Origin: Chromobacterium rhizoryzae
GTDB taxonomy: Bacteria; Pseudomonadota; Gammaproteobacteria; Burkholderiales; Chromobacteriaceae
DNA: 64,000 nucleotides
Direction of reading: 5' to 3'
NCBI RefSeq assembly: GCF_020544465.1
Contig: NZ_CP066126.1
Location: 372,001 to 436,000, forward strand
Of the stretch, positions 25,520 through 33,827 are shown piece by piece. A model generated the notes under the pieces. It was not told the DNA's origin. It made no database searches and saw only the letters and a program-made list of their open reading frames with translations. How positions within the stretch are numbered: the stretch's first letter is position 1; each line of letters starts with the position of its first letter. Position numbers and translations under genes: made by a program.

Positions 25520-26377
25520 ATGAAGTTCGATATTCAGCTGCTGTTGTTGGTGATGGCGCCGGTGTTTCTGGCCTTCGTCGCCGGCGAGTTGTGGCATTTG
25601 CGCCGGCAGGGCCGGCTCAGTCTGTACGATTGGCGCGATTCAGTGTGCAGCGCCTGTCTGGGCTTGCTGCACCAGGGGGCGGACAAGCTGGCCTGGGTGC
25701 TAGTGCTGCCCTTGTACGCGTGGATTTTCCAAGAACACCGGCTGTTTCAATTTTACGACTCCTGGCTCAGCTTCTTGCTGTTGTTCATCGGCCAGGATTT
25801 CCTCTATTACTGGTTCCATCGCGTCAGCCACCGCGTGCGTTGGCTGTGGGCCGCCCACAGCGTGCACCACAGCTCCACCCGGATGAATTTCACCACCGCC
25901 TTCCGCCAGAGCCTGATGTATCCGCTGGCCGGCATGTGGGCGTTCTGGCTGCCGCTGGCCTGGCTGGGCTTTCCGCCGGAGCAGGTGGTCGGCGTGGTGT
26001 TGCTGAACCTGGCCTTCCAGTTCTTCGTGCATACCCAGGCCTGCCCCAAGCTGGGTTGGCTGGAATACGTTCTCAACACCCCGTCCATCCATCGCGGCCA
26101 CCATGCCAAGAATCCGCGCTACATCGATCACAACTACGCCGGCGTGCTGGTGGTCTGGGACCGCCTGTTCGGCACCTATGTGGAGGAAAGCGCCGACGAT
26201 CCCTGCGACTACGGCACGGTCAAGCCGGTGAACAGCTTCAATCCGCTATGGGTCAGCGTGGTGGAATGGCGCGATATGTTGCGGGAAGCCTGGCGCGCGC
26301 CCAACTGGAAGGACCGCTGGACGGTCTTGTTCGGCCCGCCGGAAGAGGCTGAGGCGGTCGCGGCGCGCTGGCGCTGA
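25520..26377 (+). CDS. Sterol desaturase / fatty acid hydroxylase superfamily membrane protein
   Basis: Membrane di-iron oxygenase-type protein of 285 residues from the ATG at 25520, which has GGGAGG upstream; an earlier ATG at 25475 lacks support. The histidine boxes are WFHRVSHR, HSVHHSS and HRGHHAKN, with four or five membrane segments between. Bacterial members hydroxylate or desaturate lipids such as hopanoids, ornithine lipids or carotenoids; the actual substrate is unknown. It is followed 8 bp later by a strong terminator. Confidence 0.9.
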   Translation: MKFDIQLLLLVMAPVFLAFVAGELWHLRRQGRLSLYDWRDSVCSACLGLLHQGADKLAWVLVLPLYAWIFQEHRLFQFYDSWLSFLLLFIGQDFLYYWFHRVSHRVRWLWAAHSVHHSSTRMNFTTAFRQSLMYPLAGMWAFWLPLAWLGFPPEQVVGVVLLNLAFQFFVHTQACPKLGWLEYVLNTPSIHRGHHAKNPRYIDHNYAGVLVVWDRLFGTYVEESADDPCDYGTVKPVNSFNPLWVSVVEWRDMLREAWRAPNWKDRWTVLFGPPEEAEAVAARWR

Positions 26378-26384
26378 GGGCATG

Positions 26385-26412
26385 AAAAAAGCGGACCGGG
26401 AGGTCCGCTTTT
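26385..26412. terminator. Bidirectional intrinsic terminator
   Basis: AAAAGCGGACC, loop GGGA, GGTCCGCTTTT: an 11-bp stem with A and T runs. It closes the hydroxylase gene and can also stop the convergent glycine-zipper gene. Confidence 0.9.
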
Positions 26413-26496
26413 GCATAGCATGGTCTTGCCAGCCTGCGTGGCTAGCAAGCATCAGCGTCAGCGCTGAGCCAGTCGGCGCAACGCTACAGCAGGATG

Positions 26497-27225
26497 CTAA
26501 ACCAGCACCTTGCCGTTCTTGGCCGGCAAGGTCTTGCCCTTGGGCTTGCGGTCCATGCGCACGGTGCCGGTCTTGCCGTCCAGCGAGTACTTGACGTCGT
26601 AGCCGACCACCTTCTCGCTGCTTTCGTTCACTTCATTGCAAATGGTCTGGGTGCTGTTGACCTGATCGCGCTGTTGCATGCCTTCCTGCACCTTGTTGCC
26701 GGCCAGGCCTCCCGCCAGGGCGCCGATCACGGTGGCGGCCTTCTTGCCGTTGCCGCCGCCCACCTGATTGCCCAGCACGCCGCCGATCACGCCGCCTATC
26801 ACTGAGCCGGCGATGCGGTTTTGATCCTGGACCGGCGCCTGATGGGTGACCTGCTCCTGATGGCAGACCTGCTTGGGCGCGTTGACGGTTTCCTTGATCG
26901 GCGTCACCGCCAGGATGCGGGCATGGGTGGCGTGGACCGGAGCGGCCGGCTTGGCCGGCGCGCTGGGTTCGGCGGTTTTCTCCGCCGGCTTGGCCGCTTG
27001 GGCGGCTGCGACGGGCGCGGCCGCGGCGACGACCGCCGGGGCGGAGGCCACGGCGGGCGGCAGCACCGCCACTGGGGCGGATGCGGCTGCCGGCGCGCTG
27101 GCGGTTTGCTGCGGCGCGGCCGCGGTCTGAGGATTGGATTTCACGGCTTGATAGCCGGCCACGCCCAGGCCGCCGAGCGCGATGCCGCCGCCCAGCACGC
27201 TGGCGATCAACAAGGATTGTTTCAT
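26497..27225 (-). CDS. Glycine-zipper 2TM domain envelope protein
   Basis: A 242-residue protein with an N-terminal membrane anchor or signal (MKQSLLIASVLGGGIALGGLGVAGY). A long Ala/Pro-rich linker (about 35-105) follows, then a glycine-zipper pair around residues 140-180 (GSVIGGVIGGVLGNQVGGG and VIGALAGGLAGNKVQ), as in SlyB and the rickettsial 17-kDa antigen. The C-terminal domain (about 185-242) has the usual VVGYDVKYSLDGKTGTVRMDRKPG-like ending. Family members sit in the envelope and help keep it intact; the role here is inferred. A perfect FNR-type site lies 176 bp upstream. Confidence 0.85.
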   Translation of the reverse strand: MKQSLLIASVLGGGIALGGLGVAGYQAVKSNPQTAAAPQQTASAPAAASAPVAVLPPAVASAPAVVAAAAPVAAAQAAKPAEKTAEPSAPAKPAAPVHATHARILAVTPIKETVNAPKQVCHQEQVTHQAPVQDQNRIAGSVIGGVIGGVLGNQVGGGNGKKAATVIGALAGGLAGNKVQEGMQQRDQVNSTQTICNEVNESSEKVVGYDVKYSLDGKTGTVRMDRKPKGKTLPAKNGKVLV

Positions 27226-27738
27226 GGTTCGTCTCCAAAAGCGGGCCGTCTATGCGGCCGTAATCATGATGAGTGAGATGAAATTCAGACACTTCATGGT
27301 GGCAGACAGTTGCAAATCAAATGTTTTCCATTTGTTACTAAAAGTGGCGAATCGTTAGCGTTTGCGGCGGCGGCTCCGGTGTTGCAGCGGCGCTAGCAAT
27401 TTGATTTAAATCAATATATCAGCGAGTGAACGCTTGCTTATATGCAAATTGGCATGCTGGGCCCCGCGATGGGGAGTGGGGCAGAAATTTGCAGTAGTCT
27501 GCAGGTAATTGAGCAATTAGAGCAAAGTTTTTGTTTAAATAATCGAATTTAATTTCATTGTATCCAATATATGACGCTATTAAGGCATAAAAATCCAATG
27601 TCTTCATTTGACGCGAGGCGAGCATGAGTGCTTAATGTCCAGCTTGTTGATGTTTGCAACAGAAACGAAGCGGCTTGCCTGAATTGTCATGCTGTTGGTA
27701 TTAATGTTGCTGGAAAATGATGATTTTAGGGGGCAGCC
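27226..27738. promoter_or_regulatory. AT-rich divergent control region, glycine-zipper gene and first permease
   Basis: This 513-bp stretch has no supported gene. From about 27300 to 27720 it is markedly more AT-rich than the rest of the window. It must hold promoters for both flanking genes and contains a perfect FNR/ANR-type site at 27401-27414. The last part has AGGGGG just before the TTG start of the permease. Confidence 0.6.
27401..27414. promoter_or_regulatory. FNR/ANR-type binding site
   Basis: TTGATTTAAATCAA matches the FNR consensus TTGAT-N4-ATCAA at all ten defined positions and is fully palindromic. FNR/ANR activate or repress genes upon oxygen loss. It is 176 bp from the glycine-zipper start and 325 bp from the permease start, so which promoter it serves is open. 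Confidence 0.65.
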
Positions 27739-29121
27739 TTGACTGATATCTCCACCGAAGCCGGTTTGAAGCGCGGTTTGAAAAACCGCCACATCCAATT
27801 GATCGCCTTGGGCGGCGCGGTCGGCACCGGCCTGTTCTTGGGCTCGGCCAGCGTGCTGAAGGCCGCCGGTCCGTCCATGATTCTGGGTTATGCCGTCGCC
27901 GGCCTGATCGCCTTCATGATCATGCGCCAGTTGGGCGAAATGGTGGCCCAGGAGCCGGTGGCCGGCTCGTTCAGCCACTTCGCCTACCGTTACTGGGGCG
28001 ATTTCGCCGGCTTCCTGTCCGGCTGGAACTACTGGGTGCTGTACATCCTGGTCAGCATGGCGGAACTCACCGCCGTCGGCGCCTATGTCCAGTACTGGTG
28101 GCCGCATGTCCCCGCCTGGGTGTCGGCGCTGGTGTTCTTCGTCTGTATCAACGGCATCAATCTGGCCAACGTCAAGGTTTACGGCGAGGCGGAGTTCTGG
28201 TTCGCGCTGATCAAGGTGGTGGCGGTGATTGCCATGATTCTGTTCGGCGGCTACCTGCTGCTGACCGGCACCGGCGGTCCGCAAGCCTCGTTCAGCAATC
28301 TGTGGAGCGATGGCGGCTTCTTCCCGCATGGTTTCAGCGGCCTGTTCATGATGATGGCGGTGATCATGTTCTCCTTCGGCGGCCTGGAACTGATTGGCCT
28401 GACCGCGGCCGAGGCGGATAACCCGCGCACCACCATTCCCAAGGCTGTGAACCAGGTGATCTACCGCATCCTGATCTTCTACATCGGTTCGCTGGTGGTG
28501 CTGCTGTCGCTGTACCCGTGGAGCAAGGTGGCGTCCGGCGGCAGCCCCTTCGTGATGATCTTCCAGCAAATCGGCTCCGGGCTGACCGCCAATCTGCTCA
28601 ACTTCGTGGTGCTGACCGCGGCGCTGTCGGTGTACAACAGCAGCGTTTACGCCAATAGCCGCATGCTGTATGGCCTGGCCAGACAGGGCAACGCGCCCAA
28701 GGCCTTGATGCAGGTGGACCTGCGCGGCGTGCCGGTGCCGGCGATCCTGGTGTCGGCGTTGGCCACTTTCGCCTGCGTGATCCTCAACTATGTGCTGCCG
28801 GGCGAGGCCTTGGGCATTTTGATGTCGCTGGTGGTGGCCGCGCTGGTGACCAACTGGGCGATGATCAGCCTGACGCATTTGAAGTTCCGCCGCGCCAAGG
28901 TCGAAGCCGGCGAGCAACTGGTGTTCAAGTCCTTCTGGTTCCCGCTGACCAATTGGATCTGCCTGGCTTTCATGGCGATGATTCTGTTGATCCTGCTGCT
29001 GACCCCGGGCGCCGCGGTATCGGTCTATGTGTTGCCGATATGGCTGGGGCTGTTGTGGGTGGGCTATCGCGCCAAAGCCAAGGGCGCGCCGGCGGCGGAG
29101 CCCGTGCGCCAGACCTCCTGA
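27739..29121 (+). CDS. aroP: AroP-like amino acid permease, first of a tandem pair
   Basis: Amino acid-polyamine-organocation (APC) family permease, 460 residues with about 12 membrane segments. LKRGLKNRHIQLIALGGAVGTGLFLGSASVLKAAGPSMILGY and the following HFAYRYWG and SGWNYWVLYILVSMAELTAVG closely follow E. coli AroP, suggesting aromatic amino acid uptake by proton symport; PheP-type specificity is possible. Translation starts at TTG (27739) with AGGGGG 6 bases upstream. A close paralogue begins 494 bp downstream. Confidence 0.85.
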   Translation: MTDISTEAGLKRGLKNRHIQLIALGGAVGTGLFLGSASVLKAAGPSMILGYAVAGLIAFMIMRQLGEMVAQEPVAGSFSHFAYRYWGDFAGFLSGWNYWVLYILVSMAELTAVGAYVQYWWPHVPAWVSALVFFVCINGINLANVKVYGEAEFWFALIKVVAVIAMILFGGYLLLTGTGGPQASFSNLWSDGGFFPHGFSGLFMMMAVIMFSFGGLELIGLTAAEADNPRTTIPKAVNQVIYRILIFYIGSLVVLLSLYPWSKVASGGSPFVMIFQQIGSGLTANLLNFVVLTAALSVYNSSVYANSRMLYGLARQGNAPKALMQVDLRGVPVPAILVSALATFACVILNYVLPGEALGILMSLVVAALVTNWAMISLTHLKFRRAKVEAGEQLVFKSFWFPLTNWICLAFMAMILLILLLTPGAAVSVYVLPIWLGLLWVGYRAKAKGAPAAEPVRQTS

Positions 29122-29155
29122 GTGTTTTCACGACGCTCGCGCAGCGAGCGTATCG

Positions 29156-29189
29156 GCAGGGCCGCCTTATCCGGGCGGCCCTGCTTTTT
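29156..29189 (+). terminator. Intrinsic terminator after first permease
   Basis: An 11-bp stem of GCAGGGCCGCC with GGCGGCCCTGC is followed by five T. It separates the transcripts of the two AroP-like permeases. Confidence 0.9.
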
Positions 29190-29224
29190 GCCCCGTGCGG
29201 TCCGTCTCCTCGACTTGCATTTTA

Positions 29225-29402
29225 TTGGACTTATTGTCTAATTTGCTTGGTGCTGATGATGGTCTTATGGATCATCACCAGATGGTTTGAAAAAGATTTT
29301 TGACCTTTTGTCGTATTTTGTTTAGTCTGAATGTGGTTTGTTTGAGGTTGATGTATGTAATAAGGATGTCTTGCTTGCTTTTTGGACTTTTTGTCTGATT
29401 GA
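29225..29402. promoter_or_regulatory. Pair of operator-like palindromes upstream of second permease
   Basis: TTGGACTTATTGTCTAA (29225-29241) and TTGGACTTTTTGTCTGA (29382-29398) are near-identical, 157 bp apart, and each reads as TTNGAC-N5-GTCNRA. The match between the two in otherwise unrelated T-rich sequence suggests binding sites for one regulator, possibly with looping. No regulator family is assigned. Confidence 0.35.
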
Positions 29403-29456
29403 CGGGTGGTGAGGGCCTTGCTGCATTGATGAAGCAATACCGTCCCATTCACAAGA

Positions 29457-29594
29457 GAGCCTGCTTACGATGGCGCGAGCTGGGGCGAGACAAGGTTTTG
29501 CGGCTGAGAAAGCGGAATGCGCGCATGGCGCACGAGCAATGCCAAGCCGGATTCAAAGCCGTATCGCCGCGCGCCGCTGATCGTAAACAGCTTC
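29457..29594 (+). repeat. Dispersed ~140-bp palindromic repeat, copy 3 (diverged)
   Basis: The left end GAGCCTGCTTACGAT and right end GATCGTAAACAGCTTC still match. The central stem is TGCGC/GCGCA instead of TGTAC/GTACA, a compensatory change that keeps pairing. No flanking TNA duplication remains (AGA and CCA). It sits just upstream of the second permease ribosome binding site, the only copy in a 5' leader and the only one not abutting a stop codon. Confidence 0.75.
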
Positions 29595-29615
29595 CCATCA
29601 GCAGGAGGCGCCAAG

Positions 29616-30992
29616 GTGAGCGTTACCCCCACTTCCACCGGTTTGAAGCGCGAGCTGAAAAACCGCCATATCCAATTGATCGCGCTGGGCGGCGCGATCG
29701 GCACCGGTCTGTTCCTGGGTTCGGCCAGCGTGTTGAAAGCGGCCGGACCGGCGATGATTCTCGGCTACGCCGTCGCCGGCTTCATCATTTTCCTGATCAT
29801 GCGCCAATTGGGCGAGATGCTGGCCGAAGAGCCGGTGGCCGGCTCGCTCAGCCATTTCGCCGGCCGTTACTGGGGCAAGTTTCCCGCCTTCCTGTCCGGT
29901 TGGAATTACTGGGCGCTGTATGTGCTGGCCGGCATGGCCGAACTGACGGCCGCAGGCGAGTACGTGCGCTATTGGTGGCCGGATGTGCCCACCTGGGTCA
30001 CCGCGCTGGTCTTCTTCACGGCGATCACCGGCGTCAATCTGAGCAGCGTCAAATACTATGGCGAGACGGAGTTCTGGTTCGCGCTGATCAAGGTGGGCGC
30101 GGTGATCGCGATGATCGTGTTCGGCGGCTATCTGCTCTTGTCCGGCAAGGGCGGCCCGCAGGCTTCGGTGAGCAATCTGTGGAGCGACGGCGGCTTCTTT
30201 CCGCACGGCGTAGGCGGCCTGTTCATGACGATGGCGGTGATCATGTTCTCCTTCGGCGGCTTGGAGCTGATCGGCATGGCGGCGGCGGAGACCCAGGACC
30301 CGCAGAAAACCATTCCCAGAGCGGTGAATCAGGTGATCTACCGCGTGCTGATTTTCTACATCGGCTCGCTGCTGGTGCTGCTGTCCCTGTATCCGTGGAG
30401 CAAGGTGGCCGCCGGCGGCAGCCCCTTCGTGATGATTTTCGAGCAGATCGGCGCCGGCTTCGCCGCTCACGGGCTTAATTTCGTGGTGTTGACCGCGGCC
30501 TTGTCGGTGTACAACGGCGGCGTCTACGCCACCAGCCGCATGCTGTTCAGCCTGGCTCAGCAGGGCAATGCGCCCAAGAGCATGGCCAGGCTGGACAAGC
30601 GCGGGGTGCCGGTCAACGCCACCTTGCTGTCGGCGTTGGCGACCTTCGCCGGCGTGGTGCTCAATTACCTGCTGCCCAGCGGCGCGCTGGCCTTGTTGAT
30701 GTCGCTGGTGGTCACCGCCCTGGTGATCAACTGGGCGCTGATCAGCCTGACTCACCTGAAGTTCCGCCGCGCCCAGGGCGGCCGCAAGCTGGTGTTCGCC
30801 TCGCTGTGGCATCCGTTCTCCAATTGGCTGTGCCTGGCCTTCATGTTGATGATCCTGGGAGTGATGCTGTTCACGCCGGGGGTGGCGGTGTCGGTGTACG
30901 TTTTGCCGGCCTGGCTGCTGGTCCTGTGGCTGGGTTTCCGGCTGAAGCGGCCGGGGGCGGACGCGGCCGGTCTGGCCGTCGACAAGGCGTGA
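29616..30992 (+). CDS. AroP-like amino acid permease, second of a tandem pair
   Basis: APC family permease of 458 residues. The GTG at 29616 has a full AGGAGG 8 bases upstream; the frame is open further 5' only because it runs through repeat copy 3. It is highly similar to the preceding permease throughout (for example LKNRHIQLIALGGAIGTGLFLGSASVLKAAGP), indicating gene duplication, but differs in segments such as HFAGRYWGKFPAFL and AELTAAGEYVRYWW. It probably takes up related amino acids with different specificity or regulation. Confidence 0.85.
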   Translation: MSVTPTSTGLKRELKNRHIQLIALGGAIGTGLFLGSASVLKAAGPAMILGYAVAGFIIFLIMRQLGEMLAEEPVAGSLSHFAGRYWGKFPAFLSGWNYWALYVLAGMAELTAAGEYVRYWWPDVPTWVTALVFFTAITGVNLSSVKYYGETEFWFALIKVGAVIAMIVFGGYLLLSGKGGPQASVSNLWSDGGFFPHGVGGLFMTMAVIMFSFGGLELIGMAAAETQDPQKTIPRAVNQVIYRVLIFYIGSLLVLLSLYPWSKVAAGGSPFVMIFEQIGAGFAAHGLNFVVLTAALSVYNGGVYATSRMLFSLAQQGNAPKSMARLDKRGVPVNATLLSALATFAGVVLNYLLPSGALALLMSLVVTALVINWALISLTHLKFRRAQGGRKLVFASLWHPFSNWLCLAFMLMILGVMLFTPGVAVSVYVLPAWLLVLWLGFRLKRPGADAAGLAVDKA

Positions 30993-30996
30993 ATCC

Positions 30997-31036
30997 GCAT
31001 GCCGGGCTTGACGTACTGGGGCGTAAACCGGCATGC
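30997..31036 (+). terminator. Stem-loop after second permease
   Basis: GCATGCCGG and CCGGCATGC form a perfect 9-bp stem with a 22-base loop, starting 5 bp after the stop. No T run follows directly. A second hairpin GGCCGCC-GTCAT-GGGCGGCC with a short T-containing tail lies at about 31132-31152 and is the more likely end signal. Confidence 0.5.
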
Positions 31037-31208
31037 TTCCACGCTTATGAAGCAAACGATCCCATTCCAGACCAAAACGTGGTGGTGGCGCAGCTAATCG
31101 GCGCGCCAGGGATGTTCGCATCTATTTTCCGGGCCGCCGTCATGGGCGGCCTTGTTGTATCCAGCGTTACCCCGTGCGGCGGCAAATTGTTCTGACTCAG
31201 GAGTTGTC

Positions 31209-32522
31209 ATGTCTCGCACACAATGGGGTTCCCGCCTCGGTTTCATTCTGGCTTCGGCCGGCGCCACGGTCGGCCTGGGCTCCATCTGGAAGTTTCCCTA
31301 CGTCACCGCGATGAACGGCGGCGGGGCGTTTCTGCTGATCTATCTATTGCTGACCTTCACGCTGGGCATCGCCTTGCTGCTGGCCGAGATCGCCATCGGC
31401 CGCGCGGCGGCCTGCGGCGCGGTGAGCGCCTTCGCGCGGTTGGGTTCGCGCCGCTGGAAGCTGGTGGGCTACGCCGGCGTGCTGTGCGGTTTCCTGGTGT
31501 TTTCCTTCTACAGCGTGGTGGGCGGCTGGACGCTGGGCTATCTGCTGCGCGCGGTGGACGGCCGGGTGATGAGCAACGACCCGGCGGCGCTGGCGCGCTT
31601 GTTCGGCGATTACGTGTCCGATCCCTTCGAATCCCTGCTGACTCACGCCCTGTTCACCGGCCTGACGCTGCTGGTGGTGATGTGCGGGGTGCAAAAGGGG
31701 ATTGAGCGCGCCGGCAAGGTGTTGATGCCGCTGCTGTTCCTGCTGATGCTGGGCCTGATCGCCCGCTCGCTGACCTTGCCGGGCGCAGGGGCCGGCGTGG
31801 CGGCCTTGCTGACGCCGGATTTCTCCAAGGTGACGCCGGGCATGCTGGTGGAAGCGCTGGGCCTGGCCTTCTTTTCCTTGTCGGTGGGCGCCGGTTGCAT
31901 GATCGCCTACGGTTCCTATCTGGGCCGGGACGCGAAACTGGCGGGCGCCGCGCTGTGGGTGACCGGCCTGACCACGCTGACCTCGGTCTTGGCCGGCCTG
32001 ATGATCTTTCCTGCGATCTACGCCTTTGGGCTGGACCCTCAGGCCGGACCGGGCCTGACCTATATGACCATGCCGGTGGTGTTCAACCACCTGCCTTTCG
32101 GCCAAGCCCTGGCGGCGGCCTTCTTTCTGCTGCTGCTGATGGCGGCGTTGACCTCCTCGGTGTCCCTGCTGGAACTGGTGGCGGTGTTTCCCATCGACGA
32201 GTGGGGCGTAGGCCGGCGCAAAGCGACGCTGCTGATCTGCCTGCTGGTGTTTTGCGCCGGTATTCCGGCGGCGCTGTCCTTCGGGCCCTTGGCGGACTGG
32301 AAGCTGTTCGGCCGCAATGTGTTCGAGCTGATGGACTACACCGCGTCCAACATCCTGCTGCCGCTGGGCGGCATCGGCACCGCCTGCTTCGCCGGCTGGG
32401 TGATCTGGCCGACCATGCGCGCCGAGCTGCAATTGCCCGCGGCGCTGAGCGCCGGCGTGCGCTTCATCTATTGCTGGGCGGCGCCCATTCTGATCAGCCT
32501 GGTGCTGGTATACAATATCTGA
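31209..32522 (+). CDS. Sodium-dependent transporter, neurotransmitter:sodium symporter (SNF) family
   Basis: Sodium-coupled amino acid transporter of 437 residues, from the ATG at 31209 with CAGGAG just upstream. The N-terminal WGSRLGFILASAGATVGLGSIWKFPYVTAMNGGGAFLLIYL is the hallmark first helix pair of NSS/LeuT-like proteins, with unwound-helix glycines that bind sodium and substrate. About 11 membrane segments are visible, the bacterial NSS number. The substrate is unknown, but tryptophan and hydrophobic amino acids are common for this group. map follows 39 bp later. Confidence 0.9.
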   Translation: MSRTQWGSRLGFILASAGATVGLGSIWKFPYVTAMNGGGAFLLIYLLLTFTLGIALLLAEIAIGRAAACGAVSAFARLGSRRWKLVGYAGVLCGFLVFSFYSVVGGWTLGYLLRAVDGRVMSNDPAALARLFGDYVSDPFESLLTHALFTGLTLLVVMCGVQKGIERAGKVLMPLLFLLMLGLIARSLTLPGAGAGVAALLTPDFSKVTPGMLVEALGLAFFSLSVGAGCMIAYGSYLGRDAKLAGAALWVTGLTTLTSVLAGLMIFPAIYAFGLDPQAGPGLTYMTMPVVFNHLPFGQALAAAFFLLLLMAALTSSVSLLELVAVFPIDEWGVGRRKATLLICLLVFCAGIPAALSFGPLADWKLFGRNVFELMDYTASNILLPLGGIGTACFAGWVIWPTMRAELQLPAALSAGVRFIYCWAAPILISLVLVYNI

Positions 32523-32561
32523 TTCGCTTTGCCGTTGGCATGGGCAAGAAAGGGAGCGGCC

Positions 32562-33353
32562 ATGATTAAAACCGAGTCCGACATCCAGGGCATGATCTTG
32601 GCCGGCGCCCTGACCGCGCAAGTGCTGCAGGCGGTGGAGGAGAAGATCCGGCCCGGGGTCAGCACGCTGGAGATCGACGCCTTTTGCGAGCGTTACATCG
32701 TCGAGCGATTGGGCGCGCGGCCGGGCAGCAAGGGGCAGTACGGCTTCCCGTTCAGCGTCAACACCTCGGTCAATCAGGTGGTGTGCCACGGCTGGCCTTC
32801 CGAGCGGCAGCGCCTGAAGCGTGGCGACATCGTCAACGTCGATGTCACGGTGCTGAAGGACGGTTATTACGGCGACAGCAGCAAGACCTTCGCCGTCGGC
32901 GAGATCAGCCCGTACGCGCAGCGCCTGGTGGACGTCACCCAGCGTTGCCTGTATCTGGCCATCGCCAAGGTCCGCCCGGGCGCGACGCTGGGCGACATCG
33001 GCCACGCAATCCAGCAGCACGCCGAGGCGCAGGGCTATAGCGTGGTGCGCGAGTATTGCGGCCACGGCATCGGCGCCGCCATGCACGAGGAGCCGCAGGT
33101 GCTGCATTACGGCCGGCCCGGCCAAGGGCTCAAGCTGGAGGCCGGCATGACCTTCACCATCGAACCGATGATCAATCAGGGCGGCAAGGACGTGAAGGTG
33201 TTGCCGGACGGCTGGACGGTGGTGACGCGGGACCGCAGCCTGTCGGCTCAGTTCGAGCACACCCTCCTGGTCACCGCCGACGGCTGCCGCATCCTGACCT
33301 TGCGCGAAGAGGAAAAAGCGGGCCTGGCGGCGCTGGGTCTGCTGGCGGCTTAG
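32562..33353 (+). CDS. map: Type I methionine aminopeptidase
   Basis: Removes N-terminal methionine from nascent proteins. From the ATG at 32562 (GGGAGC upstream) it is 263 residues, the typical length. The two-metal site is formed by residues in NVDVTVLKDGYYGD (two aspartates), CGHGIGAAMHEEP (histidine), TIEPM (glutamate) and the glutamate of SAQFEHTLLV. The SVNTSVNQVVCHG substrate loop is also present. The TAG stop overlaps the left border of a degenerate dispersed repeat (copy 4). Confidence 0.94.
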   Translation: MIKTESDIQGMILAGALTAQVLQAVEEKIRPGVSTLEIDAFCERYIVERLGARPGSKGQYGFPFSVNTSVNQVVCHGWPSERQRLKRGDIVNVDVTVLKDGYYGDSSKTFAVGEISPYAQRLVDVTQRCLYLAIAKVRPGATLGDIGHAIQQHAEAQGYSVVREYCGHGIGAAMHEEPQVLHYGRPGQGLKLEAGMTFTIEPMINQGGKDVKVLPDGWTVVTRDRSLSAQFEHTLLVTADGCRILTLREEEKAGLAALGLLAA

Positions 33354-33515
33354 ACCCGCCAAGCAAACCCCTGATCCTGCTTGCGCCTCCTGGCCGCACT
33401 CTTTGTACGGCCTGCGCCGGCGCGCCTTGGCTCGGCTTCTCCGCGAGGCGTTGCGAGCGGCTCTTAAGCCCGTTTCGTCCATCTCGCCGAAGCGCAGCGG
33501 ACTTTGAACGGGTTT
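33353..33515 (+). repeat. Dispersed palindromic repeat, copy 4 (degenerate)
   Basis: The right part, CGCCGAAGCGCAGCGGACTTTGAACGG in shortened form, matches the right arm of copies 5 and 6; the left end GACCCGCCAAGC is only faintly similar. TTA flanks both sides (33350-33352 and 33516-33518). The right TTA is the azlD stop codon TAA on the minus strand. It fills the space between convergent map and azlD. Confidence 0.5.
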
Positions 33516-33827
33516 TTAGAGCCAGCGCAGCAAGCCGTAGACGATAAAGCTGACCACAATGGCGAGCAGGGTCTTGCCGTTCTTCCACGCCACCGCGATG
33601 GCGACCAGGGTGCCGATCAGATAGGCGTTGCCCAGCGACAGATCAATGCGCCCGGCCGGGGCCAGCGCCATCGGCACCACCAGCGCCGACAGCACCGCCG
33701 CCGGCACATAGTGCAGCGCGCGGTTCAGCCAGTCCGGGAAGGCCAGCCGCTGGCCGAACACCAGAAAGCTGGCGCGGATCAGCAAAGTGGCCGCCAGCAT
33801 GCCGAAAATCATCCACCAATGGTTCAT
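33516..33827 (-). CDS. azlD: Branched-chain amino acid exporter subunit AzlD
   Basis: Small membrane protein of 103 residues with three or four helices (MNHWWMIFGMLAATLLIRASFLVFG; VPAAVLSALVVPMALAP; GNAYLIGTLVAIAVAW; LLAIVVSFIVYGLLRWL), the AzlD/YgaH family. With AzlC it exports branched-chain amino acids or analogues. The ATG overlaps the azlC stop by 4 bp. Its stop codon TAA abuts repeat copy 4. Confidence 0.9.
   Translation of the reverse strand: MNHWWMIFGMLAATLLIRASFLVFGQRLAFPDWLNRALHYVPAAVLSALVVPMALAPAGRIDLSLGNAYLIGTLVAIAVAWKNGKTLLAIVVSFIVYGLLRWL

Larger units (their letters stand above)
29122..29615. other. Spacer between tandem permeases
   Basis: The 494-bp spacer has no gene. It holds a terminator (29156-29189), a T-rich low-GC segment (about 29210-29400) with two operator-like palindromes, repeat copy 3 (29457-29594), and the ribosome binding site AGGAGG at 29602-29607 for the second permease. 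Confidence 0.6.

Noticed and set aside
29225..29402. TyrR boxes for the aromatic permease
   Set aside because: Neither site fits TGTAAA-N6-TTTACA; only a generic operator-like palindrome can be claimed.
29517..29615. N-terminal extension of the second permease
   Set aside because: The frame is open through repeat copy 3 only by chance; a GTG at 29616 has a full AGGAGG and aligns with the paralogue start.
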